Positions 1 to 6,169 of a stretch of DNA of 6,169 bases are shown one piece after another. The position numbers were made by a program, and so were the translations under genes. The notes below the pieces were generated by a model that saw only the letters and a list, made by a program, of their open reading frames with translations, did not search any database and had not been told where the DNA came from. Within the stretch, counting starts at the first letter, position 1. Each line of letters opens with the position of its first letter. The DNA comes from an uncultured Polaribacter sp. (GTDB lineage: Bacteria > Bacteroidota > Bacteroidia > Flavobacteriales > Flavobacteriaceae), in NCBI GenBank assembly GCA_913050305.1, contig CAJXAS010000113.1, positions 1 through 6,169 on the forward strand, written 5' to 3'.

Positions 1-476
1 AAAAGTAAAGCGCATATATTTATAAATAAAAAGGTTTTTATAGGTTTTGGAAACTTAACTTTTAGAGTAATTTTTAATTTTCCCTAAAAATTTTCCTTTT
101 TTTATTTTAAATAATTACTTACAATAATATTCTTTAATTTTAGAATTACACAGGTTGTAGAAAATACATTGTTACCTCTATTGAAAATAGTTATGAACTA
201 TTAGAATATTAAGCATGTTCTTTTATTTTTTCAACTCCATACTTCCCAGAGCCTTATAATTAATTGTTTTTTTAATTTTATGTTTGGGCGTAATATTGGT
301 TTTTAAAATTTCATACTTCTTAAATAGATGAAAGTATTTAGGACCTGATAAAAGAAAAAAACTTATTAATAATTAGATTTTTCTTAACAGAAAATCAACC
401 TTTTTTAGTCATATTTGTAGACTACATAAAGTGATTTTGTAGTTACTCTTTAATAATTTTTTTTAGTTTTTTAGAA
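1..476. other. AT-rich intergenic region without a gene
   Basis: This 476-base stretch contains no convincing coding sequence on either strand. The ATGs present, for example near 216, 281 and 328, open frames of fewer than 20 codons. Base composition is more extreme than in the neighbouring genes, with many A and T runs. Two weak, mostly A/T hairpins can be drawn (69-92, and 376-396 followed by a T run at 401-406), but neither is GC-stabilised. The promoter of the rightward gene run must lie here or further upstream, yet no good match to the Bacteroidota consensus (TTTG, about 19 bases, TAnnTTTG) was found. An ATG on the minus strand at 13-15 could be the first codon of a divergent gene leaving the left edge, but only five codons are visible. 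Confidence 0.7.
416..426. promoter_or_regulatory. Candidate operator: 11-base palindrome TGTAGACTACA
   Basis: A perfect odd-length palindrome (TGTAG-A-CTACA) lies 50 bases upstream of the first gene. Its left half belongs to the heptamer TTTGTAG at 414-420, which recurs at 436-442, exactly 22 bases (about two helical turns) later. The core TTGTAG also occurs at 155-160. Spacing and symmetry would suit a dimeric DNA-binding regulator of the rightward gene run. The stretch is short and AT-rich, so chance occurrence is quite possible, and no regulator is encoded nearby to support it. Confidence 0.22.
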
Positions 477-1322
477 ATGAAGATCTATCCTATAGAAACA
501 GGAAGTTTTAAGTTAGATGGCGGTGCAATGTTTGGTGTTGTGCCTAAAACAATCTGGCAAAAAACAAATCCTGCAGATTCACGTAATTTAATTGATATGA
601 GTATGCGTTGCATGCTTATAGAAGATGGTCAGCGTCTTATTTTAATTGACACTGGTTTAGGTTCGAAACAGTCAGATAAGTTTTTTGGGTATTACCACTT
701 ATTTGGCAATTTTAGTTTGGAAAGCTCTTTAGCAAAACTAGGCTTTCACAGAGATGATATTACAGATGTTTTTTTAACGCATCTCCATTTTGACCATTGT
801 GGTGGAGTGATTGAATGGAATTCACAAAAAAGTTTATTACAACCCGCTTTTAAAAATGCAAAATTTTGGTCTAATGACAATCATTGGAAATGGGCATCAG
901 AGCCAAATCCCAGAGAAAAAGCATCTTTTTTAAAAGAAAATATCAATCCAATTAGAGAAAGTGGCCAGTTAAATTTTATTACTAATAATTCGTTAGATCA
1001 AATAGGTTTTAATGTTTTGTTTATGGACGGTCATACAGAAAAACAAATGCTGCCAAAGTTATCTTATCAAGGTAAGACAATTGTTTTTATGGCAGATTTA
1101 TTACCAACTATTGGTCATATCCCTTTGCCTTATGTTATGGGTTACGATACAAGACCTTTATTAACCATTAAAGAGAAAGCTATCTTTTTAAAAGAAGCTG
1201 CCGATAATAATTACTATTTATTTTTGGAACACGATGCTTACAACGAAATTTGTACAGTTCAACATACAGAAAAGGGAGTTCGCTTAAAAGAGACACATAA
1301 ATTTACAGATATATTTAATTAA
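477..1322 (+). CDS. MBL-fold metallo-hydrolase
   Basis: This 281-residue protein is a metallo-beta-lactamase-superfamily hydrolase. The complete dinuclear metal site is visible: the HxHxDH motif at H102, H104, D106 and H107 (THLHFDHCGG), then H186 (MDGHTEK), the bridging D207 (FMADLLP) and H252 (LEHDAY). The N-terminal half carries the usual strand-turn 'LILIDTGLG' around residues 54-62. Length is typical for a single-domain member. No signal peptide or membrane segment is seen, so it should act in the cytoplasm. The ATG at 477 is preferred because the N-terminus (MKIYPIETGSFKLDGGAMFG) starts directly on the fold, as I recall for flavobacterial relatives. It is the first gene of a rightward run, with the S8 protease only 12 bases downstream, so co-transcription is likely. 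The substrate cannot be read from sequence. The superfamily includes lactonases, thioesterases, glyoxalase II and nucleases, and the lack of beta-CASP or other extra domains argues against an RNase. The fold assignment is firm and the specific function unknown. Confidence 0.93.
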   Translation: MKIYPIETGSFKLDGGAMFGVVPKTIWQKTNPADSRNLIDMSMRCMLIEDGQRLILIDTGLGSKQSDKFFGYYHLFGNFSLESSLAKLGFHRDDITDVFLTHLHFDHCGGVIEWNSQKSLLQPAFKNAKFWSNDNHWKWASEPNPREKASFLKENINPIRESGQLNFITNNSLDQIGFNVLFMDGHTEKQMLPKLSYQGKTIVFMADLLPTIGHIPLPYVMGYDTRPLLTIKEKAIFLKEAADNNYYLFLEHDAYNEICTVQHTEKGVRLKETHKFTDIFN

Positions 1323-1334
1323 TAGAGAATAGAA

Positions 1335-3047
1335 ATGAACGTATTAAAATCAAGTATTTATGCAGCATTGGCTGTATTGTTATTCGCTAGTTGTAAAGCA
1401 TCAATAAGTACAATTCCTGTTCCTAGTGGGGTAGATGTTGTATTTAATATGCCAGCTAAAAAAGGAGTATTATCAGAGACAGAGATGCACGTTTGGAGTC
1501 ATATGGACTTGCAAACAGACTCAATTCCAGGAATGAGTATTGCAAAAGCATATGCATTTTTAGAAGGAAAACAAGGAACTGCTGTTATTGTTGCAATTGC
1601 AGATTCTGGTGTAGATGTGGACCATGAAGATTTAAGAGATGCTGTTTGGATAAATCCAAAAGAAATTGCTAACAACAATAAAGACGACGATAATAATGGA
1701 TACATAGATGATATGCATGGCTGGAATTTCTTAGGGAATAAAGCGGGAAAAATTGTAAATGCAGACCAATTGGAGATTACAAGAATTGTAAAAAGCGGAA
1801 TGGTTAAATTTGGTGATAAAAAAGCTTCAGAAATATCAGAAGAAAATAAAAAAGAATTTGAAACTTATTTAGATTTACAAGAAAAGTTTGAAACTAGAAA
1901 TACTGAGAAGAAAGCTGAAATTGCAAACTTAAAAAATACTCAAAAAAGAATCTCACAAATTGAAAATAACTTTAAAGAGGTAAAGGAATTTGCAGGAACT
2001 ACTGTCTTAACATCAACACTTTTAAAGAGTTTAAAACCTTCCAGCGCTCAAATGGCAGCGAAAATTTCAGATGTTGTTGGTATGTTAGAAAGAGGAATGA
2101 CAGAAGAGGCTTTATTAGATGCTAAAAAAGGACTTACAGAATATTTAGATTCTCAAATTAAAGGTAAAAGTTATGATTTAGATTTTAATGTGCGTCAGAC
2201 TTTAGGAGACAATTTATATGATATTAATGATAAATTTTATGGTAATAATAACGTAATTGGCTCTAAAGATTTAGAAAGTCATGGTACACATGTTGCTGGT
2301 ATTGTAGCAGCTTCTAGAAATAATAAAAAAGGGGTTAATGGTGTTGCAAATAATGTTAAAATAATGGCAGTTAGAGTAGTGCCAGACGGGGACGAACATG
2401 ATAAAGATGTTGCTTTAGGAATACGTTATGCAGTAGATAATGGTGCGACAATTATAAATACAAGTTTTGGTAAAGGCTATTCTCCAAACAAAAAATGGGT
2501 ATATGACGCTATTAAGTATGCGGCAAAAAAAGATGTTTTAATTGTTAATGCAGCAGGGAACGATGGTAAAGATATTGATATAACAAAAACATATCCTAAC
2601 GATTCTGAGGATTTAGTAAATGAAATATCAGACAATGTCTTAACTATTGGCGCGATGAGTTTGCATTATGACGAAAAGTTACCAGCTAATTTCTCTAATT
2701 TCGGTAAAACGAATGTAGATGTATTTGCACCAGGAGTAGACATTTATGCAACAATGCCAAAAGATAAATATACACCAAATAGTGGAACTTCAATGGCAGC
2801 ACCTTCAACAGCAGGAGTTGCAGCTTTGGTGCGCTCTTATTATCCAAAATTATCTGCAAGTCAGGTAAAACATATTCTAATGAATTCAGGAATAAAAATT
2901 AATTTCGAAGTAATTAAACCTGGTTCTCAAAGTAGAGCTAAACCTAACGGAGATAGAGTACCATTTTCAGACTTATGTGTTTCAGGAAGAGTTGTAAACG
3001 CATACAATGCATTAAAAATGGCAGACAGAATTGTAAATGGACTTTAA
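1335..3047 (+). CDS. S8 (subtilisin-like) serine protease, lipoprotein
   Basis: This 570-residue serine endopeptidase is predicted to be exported and lipid-anchored. Residues 1-19 form a signal peptide with lipobox FASC, making C20 the lipidated cysteine. The residues after it (KASIST) are not acidic, so I see no clear Bacteroidota surface-export signal and infer a periplasm-facing anchor. The catalytic triad is intact: D90 (AIADSGVDVDH), H316 (SHGTHVAG) and S486 (SGTSMAAP), with oxyanion Asn N409 (NAAGND). D90 and H316 are about 225 residues apart, against about 30 in classical subtilisins. The insertion holds an EF-hand-like loop at 117-126 (DDDNNGYIDD), the GWNF signature at 129-132, and a highly charged helical or coiled-coil stretch around 169-219. 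There is no C-terminal type IX sorting domain; the chain ends about 85 residues after the catalytic serine. It sits 12 bases after the MBL gene and shortly before an M1 peptidase that is also a lipoprotein, suggesting a joint envelope proteolysis role. The physiological substrate is unknown. Confidence 0.93.
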   Translation: MNVLKSSIYAALAVLLFASCKASISTIPVPSGVDVVFNMPAKKGVLSETEMHVWSHMDLQTDSIPGMSIAKAYAFLEGKQGTAVIVAIADSGVDVDHEDLRDAVWINPKEIANNNKDDDNNGYIDDMHGWNFLGNKAGKIVNADQLEITRIVKSGMVKFGDKKASEISEENKKEFETYLDLQEKFETRNTEKKAEIANLKNTQKRISQIENNFKEVKEFAGTTVLTSTLLKSLKPSSAQMAAKISDVVGMLERGMTEEALLDAKKGLTEYLDSQIKGKSYDLDFNVRQTLGDNLYDINDKFYGNNNVIGSKDLESHGTHVAGIVAASRNNKKGVNGVANNVKIMAVRVVPDGDEHDKDVALGIRYAVDNGATIINTSFGKGYSPNKKWVYDAIKYAAKKDVLIVNAAGNDGKDIDITKTYPNDSEDLVNEISDNVLTIGAMSLHYDEKLPANFSNFGKTNVDVFAPGVDIYATMPKDKYTPNSGTSMAAPSTAGVAALVRSYYPKLSASQVKHILMNSGIKINFEVIKPGSQSRAKPNGDRVPFSDLCVSGRVVNAYNALKMADRIVNGL

Positions 3048-3114
3048 TAATTCAGAGAAAATAACGATTATTTCATTGTTGTTTTTTATTTTTATATTTA
3101 AATTAACTTATCCC

Positions 3115-4956
3115 ATGAAAAAAATTATATTTTTATTTTTTACAACTGTATTCTTAACTTCTTGCTTTCAAATAAAAGAAGTTACTTTCCAACAAAATAA
3201 TGAAGTAAATTCTTCTGCCTATTGGCAGCAACATATAGATTACACCATGAGTATTGATGTAGATGCAGAAAATCATCAATATAAAGGAACACAGCAGGTG
3301 ATTTACACGAATAATTCACCAGATGAACTAACTAAGGTATATTATCATTTATACTTTAATGCTTTTCAACCTGGTTCTCAAATGGATGTTCGTTCTTTAA
3401 ATATTAAAGATCCAGACAGCAGAGTTAGAGATAGAATTAGTAAATTAAATGCTGCTGAGATTGGGTATATAAAAGTGAAATCATTAAAACAAAACGGCAG
3501 TGCTATTTCTTTTGAAACTGTAGGTACAGTTTTAGAAGTTACTTTAAATACACCTATAAAATCTGGTAAAAGTGTAACCTTAGATATGATTTTTGATGCA
3601 CAGATACCTTTACAGGTTAGAAGAACTGGGAGAGATAATAAAGAAGGAGTTGCTTTGTCTATGTCACAGTGGTATCCGAAAATGGCAGAATATGATTTTG
3701 AAGGTTGGCATACATCACCTTATATAGCAAGAGAGTTTCACGCGGTTTGGGGTGATTTTGATGTAAAAATTTCAATTGATAAAGAATATACGATTGGCGG
3801 AACAGGATATTTACAAAATCCACAAGAAATAGGGCACGGTTATCAAGATGCTACTATGCCTTTAAATGTTCCTAATTCAGAAAAATTAACTTGGCATTTT
3901 AAAGCACCAAATGTGCATGATTTTATGTGGGCTGCAGACCCTGCTTATACACATGATGTTTTGAAAATGGATAATGGAGTTGATTTGCACTTTCTGTATA
4001 AGAATAATTTGGAAGCAAATTTTTTACAAAACTGGAAAGATTTGCAACCTAAAACAGCTGAGCTAATGAAGTATTTTAGCAAACATGTTGGTAATTATCC
4101 TTACAAACAATATTCTGTAATACAAGGAGGAGATGGTGGAATGGAGTACGCAATGTCTACCTTAATTACTGGGGAAAGAAAGTTTGGAAGCCTTTTTGGT
4201 GTTACTGCTCATGAAATGGGACACACTTGGTTTCAGTTTTTATTAGCCTCTAATGAGAGTAAGTATCCTTGGATGGATGAAGGATTTACTTCTTATATTT
4301 CTAACAAGGCATCTTATGAAATTCTCGAAAGAGGTGATAAGAATCCAAACGCAGGACCATATAGAGGTTATAATTTTATGGTAAATTCTGGTTCGGAAGA
4401 AGTACTAACAACTCACGCAGACAGATTCAATACAAATAGAGGGTATAGTTTTGCTAGTTATGGAAAAGGAAGTATGTTTTTAGCCCAATTAGAATATATT
4501 ATTGGTGCAGAGAATACTGCAACTGGTATAAAAAAATACTTCACAGACTTTAGTTTTAAGCATCCAACACCTAATGATGTTAAACGCTCTATGGAAAAAG
4601 TTTCTGGAATTCAATTAGATTGGTATTTGAACGAATGGACGCAGACGTTGCATACCATCGATTACGGAATTAAGTCTGTAGACGGAAAAAATATTACTTT
4701 AGAAAGAATTGGACAAATGCCTATGCCAATAGACTTAGAGGTTACCTATACAGACGGCTCTGTAGAAAACTTTAATATACCTTTAAGAATGATGAGAGGT
4801 AATAAACCTACCGAAGCTACTATTTTAGAAGATTGGGCTTGGGCAAATCCGGTGTACTCCTTTGCTGCACCTAAAACTGTAAAATCTGTTACGATAGATA
4901 AAAGTAAATTAATGGCAGATATTAATGCTGATAATAATATTTTTGAAGTAGAATAA
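3115..4956 (+). CDS. M1-family zinc metallopeptidase (aminopeptidase), lipoprotein
   Basis: This is a zinc-dependent aminopeptidase of the M1 (gluzincin) family, 613 residues from the chosen start. The signal peptide MKKIIFLFFTTVFLTSC has lipobox LTSC with C17 as lipid anchor, so the enzyme should be envelope-attached. An N-terminal beta domain (about 35-270) is followed by the catalytic domain. Visible there are the exopeptidase motif as GGMEY (341-345, with Tyr where GxMEN has Asn), the zinc site HEMGH (H366, E367, H370), the third ligand E389 in WMDEGF at exactly the expected HExxH-x18-E spacing, and the likely transition-state tyrosine Y449 (SYGKGS). The long C-terminal helical domain of mammalian-type M1 enzymes is absent or short. 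An in-frame ATG at 3037 would give 639 residues and overlap the end of the S8 gene, but it adds 26 residues before a textbook lipoprotein signal, so 3115 is preferred. It lies 67 bases after the S8 gene and is followed by a strong terminator. The likely role is trimming peptides released in the envelope; specificity is unknown. Confidence 0.92.
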   Translation: MKKIIFLFFTTVFLTSCFQIKEVTFQQNNEVNSSAYWQQHIDYTMSIDVDAENHQYKGTQQVIYTNNSPDELTKVYYHLYFNAFQPGSQMDVRSLNIKDPDSRVRDRISKLNAAEIGYIKVKSLKQNGSAISFETVGTVLEVTLNTPIKSGKSVTLDMIFDAQIPLQVRRTGRDNKEGVALSMSQWYPKMAEYDFEGWHTSPYIAREFHAVWGDFDVKISIDKEYTIGGTGYLQNPQEIGHGYQDATMPLNVPNSEKLTWHFKAPNVHDFMWAADPAYTHDVLKMDNGVDLHFLYKNNLEANFLQNWKDLQPKTAELMKYFSKHVGNYPYKQYSVIQGGDGGMEYAMSTLITGERKFGSLFGVTAHEMGHTWFQFLLASNESKYPWMDEGFTSYISNKASYEILERGDKNPNAGPYRGYNFMVNSGSEEVLTTHADRFNTNRGYSFASYGKGSMFLAQLEYIIGAENTATGIKKYFTDFSFKHPTPNDVKRSMEKVSGIQLDWYLNEWTQTLHTIDYGIKSVDGKNITLERIGQMPMPIDLEVTYTDGSVENFNIPLRMMRGNKPTEATILEDWAWANPVYSFAAPKTVKSVTIDKSKLMADINADNNIFEVE

Positions 4957-4963
4957 ATATTAG

Positions 4964-5006
4964 AAAAGACCTTATTTATCGGAATAAATAAGGTCTTTTT
5001 ATTTTT
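4964..5006. terminator. Bidirectional intrinsic terminator (16-bp perfect hairpin)
   Basis: Arms at 4964-4979 and 4984-4999 are exact reverse complements (AAAAGACCTTATTTAT), separated by the tetraloop CGGA. On the plus strand the stem runs into a T-rich tail (T5, A, T5 up to 5006), a classic intrinsic terminator eight bases after the M1 stop codon. Because the left arm begins with AAAA, the minus-strand transcript also ends in GGTCTTTT followed by A/T-rich sequence, so the same hairpin can stop the leftward transporter transcript, whose stop codon lies at 5020. Stem perfection and position between convergent genes make this call strong. Efficiency in the leftward direction is inferred and probably lower, because the T run there is only four bases. 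Confidence 0.93.
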
Positions 5007-5019
5007 ACGTAGCTGTATT

Positions 5020-5685
5020 TTATTGAATTAATTCTTCTATTCTCTCGTTTGGTATAAACCCTTTCAGCATTAAAAAAACACCACAGATAATTAAAATAAC
5101 GCCCATAATTTTCTTAATTCTAAAAATTACTGGAGGTGTCATTTTGGTTTTTAATTGTTTTGCTAAAAATATTTTACCGAGATCCGTTATAAAATAACCT
5201 AATAAAATGGTTCCGAAATACAAAAAAATAGCATTTTGATCCATTTTTAGAGTAGGGCCGATAACTAGAACAGTTCCTAGCCAGAACGCTAAAACGCCAA
5301 CATTTATAAAGTTTAAAAAGAAGCCTTTAAATAAGAGTTTTAAATAGTTATTTTTAATAGGTACTTTTAATAGTTTCGCAGATTCTAGTGCTTCTTTTTT
5401 ATTTTCTTTCTCTAAATAAGTAATTAATCCATAAATAATTAATATTAAACCTCCTAAAAAAAACAATCTTGGATCATCTTTTATCTTTTCTAATAAAGAC
5501 CTACTGCCATAATAAGCAATTAAAATAAAACACAAATCCCCTAATACTACGCCTAAATCAAATGTTATTGCGGCTCTTGCCCCTTTTGTAATGCTAGTTT
5601 GTATGAGCATAAAAAAAACAGGCCCAATCATGAAAGCCATGAAGAACCCAATTAAAAAGGCATTTTTAAAGTCGTAAATATCCAT
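5020..5685 (-). CDS. LysE/RhtB-family transporter
   Basis: This 221-residue inner-membrane protein belongs to the LysE family, whose characterised members export amino acids or related small molecules, generally driven by the ion gradient. About six hydrophobic segments can be seen, near residues 8-29, 42-60, 73-90, 121-141, 152-175 and 191-210, matching the family's size and topology. Family-like features include the Gly-Pro in the first helix (IGPVFF, residues 20-25), the following ITKGARAA loop (32-39), and GFFLNFINVGVLAFW (121-135) in place of the usual FxxNxxNP helix. A charged loop of about 25 residues separates the third and fourth segments. It follows the PaaE-like reductase on the same strand with 20 bases between them, so co-transcription is likely. 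A TATTTTTG box in that gap (5691-5698) might give it its own transcript. The substrate cannot be told from sequence; family membership is well supported, lysine or threonine specificity is not. Confidence 0.87.
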   Translation of the reverse strand: MDIYDFKNAFLIGFFMAFMIGPVFFMLIQTSITKGARAAITFDLGVVLGDLCFILIAYYGSRSLLEKIKDDPRLFFLGGLILIIYGLITYLEKENKKEALESAKLLKVPIKNNYLKLLFKGFFLNFINVGVLAFWLGTVLVIGPTLKMDQNAIFLYFGTILLGYFITDLGKIFLAKQLKTKMTPPVIFRIKKIMGVILIICGVFLMLKGFIPNERIEELIQ

Positions 5686-5705
5686 ATTGACAAAAATAGG
5701 GAATT

Positions 5706-6169
5706 TTAAACATCATCAAAATCAATTGTAACTTTAGGTGTTGTAGGATGCGCCTGACAAGTTAGAATAAGACCTTCTTCGATTTCATCATCTGTTAAAA
5801 TAGAATTCTTAACCATTATCGCTTTTCCTTCGGTAACTTTTGCTAAACAAGAGCTACAAACACCACCTTGACAAGAATACGGTGCATCTATATTATTACG
5901 CAGGTTTGCTGCTAGAATGTCATCTGTTTGAGACATTGTAAATGTAGATTTTTCATCGTCTAAAATTACAGTAATTTCAGTTTCACCTTCTTTTACTTGA
6001 GCGATCTTACCTTCATCAACAGCAACTATAAATAATTCGAAATGAATATTTTCTTTAGCAATGTTATTTTTCTCTAAAGTTTTAGAAACGTCTTTGATCA
6101 TTTCTTCTGGTCCACATAAATATGCAGCATCAAAAGAAGTTTCTTTATACATGTTTTTTACAAAGTAGT
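5706..6169 (-). CDS. PaaE-like ferredoxin reductase, C-terminal part (5' end outside window)
   Basis: This is the last ~153 codons of a larger flavin/2Fe-2S oxidoreductase. The frame stays open through the window edge: residues YFVKN precede the Met at 6150-6152, and that Met lies only 12 residues before the NAD(P)-binding-domain motif CGPEEM, so it is internal and not the start. Counting from that Met, CGPEEM at 13-18 marks the end of an FNR-type NAD(P)-binding domain. A linker to about 57 follows, then a plant-type ferredoxin domain with all four cluster ligands C94, C99, C102 and C132 in the order CX4CX2CX29C. The arrangement FAD domain, NAD domain, C-terminal ferredoxin is that of PaaE (phenylacetyl-CoA epoxygenase reductase) and related monooxygenase or desaturase reductases, normally about 350 residues. 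It would pass electrons from NAD(P)H through FAD to the 2Fe-2S centre and on to a partner oxygenase or desaturase. No other paa gene is visible, so PaaE function proper is not claimed. It is the upstream member of a leftward pair with the transporter. Confidence 0.88.
   Translation of the reverse strand, partial: YFVKNMYKETSFDAAYLCGPEEMIKDVSKTLEKNNIAKENIHFELFIVAVDEGKIAQVKEGETEITVILDDEKSTFTMSQTDDILAANLRNNIDAPYSCQGGVCSSCLAKVTEGKAIMVKNSILTDDEIEEGLILTCQAHPTTPKVTIDFDDV

Noticed and set aside
1..15. Minus-strand ATG with five open codons at the left edge, possibly a divergent gene
   Set aside because: Too few codons are visible to support a gene; it is mentioned only as a possibility in the intergenic entry.
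69..92. AATTTTTA / TAAAAATT inverted repeat
   Set aside because: It is an all-A/T 8-bp stem with an 8-base loop, indistinguishable from background composition.
216..260. Short open frame of about 14 codons starting ATGTTC in the intergenic region
   Set aside because: Too short, with no ribosome-binding signal and low-complexity content; no basis for a small protein.
376..406. Hairpin (GATTTTTCT / AGAAAATC) followed by six Ts, resembling a terminator
   Set aside because: The stem is short, has a bulge and only two G-C pairs, and no gene ends just upstream of it. Such structures are expected by chance in this AT-rich stretch.
410..417. CATATTTG as a -7 promoter element of the first gene
   Set aside because: One mismatch to TAnnTTTG and no TTTG/TTG at the right distance upstream; not strong enough to annotate.
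1499..1705. 68-codon open frame on the minus strand inside the S8 protease gene
   Set aside because: It lies wholly within a gene with clear catalytic motifs, and its Ser/Leu-rich translation looks like an antisense shadow. No family resemblance was seen.

Overview
The window is an AT-rich stretch (roughly 70% A+T by eye) that reads as chromosome from a member of the Bacteroidota, most likely a marine Flavobacteriaceae of the Polaribacter/Tenacibaculum kind. The basis is low GC, A/T-ending codons, no strong Shine-Dalgarno sequences, and protein families with a flavobacterial look: an S8 protease with the 'DDDNNGYIDD...GWNF' signature and two lipoproteins with short Bacteroidota-style lipoboxes. 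The genus is inference, because nothing in the window fixes it.

Layout. Positions 1-476 are non-coding and very AT-rich and lead into a rightward three-gene run. First comes a cytoplasmic metallo-beta-lactamase-fold hydrolase (477-1322). Twelve bases later is a subtilisin-like (S8) protease lipoprotein (1335-3047), and 67 bases after that an M1-family zinc aminopeptidase lipoprotein (best start 3115, end 4956). A perfect 16-bp hairpin with a T tract (4964-5006) closes the run. It also sits at the 3' end of a leftward pair: a LysE/RhtB-type transporter (5020-5685) and, 20 bases upstream of it, the C-terminal part of a PaaE-like ferredoxin reductase (5706-6169) whose 5' end lies beyond the window.

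How the genes fit together. The S8 and M1 proteins both carry lipoprotein signals and complete catalytic sites, so an endopeptidase and an aminopeptidase are probably made together and tethered in the cell envelope, where they could degrade or mature proteins in sequence. The MBL-fold enzyme has a full dinuclear metal site but no visible link to proteolysis beyond co-transcription. The leftward pair (electron-transfer reductase plus small-molecule exporter) is probably co-transcribed, but the functional connection is not evident.

No CRISPR array, insertion sequence, tRNA, rRNA, phage gene or toxin-antitoxin pair was seen. This looks like an ordinary core-genome neighbourhood, and no undescribed system could be supported. 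The points most worth a second look are the large helical insertion inside the S8 catalytic domain, the altered exopeptidase motif in the M1 protein, a repeated TTGTAG/palindrome motif upstream of the first gene, and the unusually perfect bidirectional terminator.
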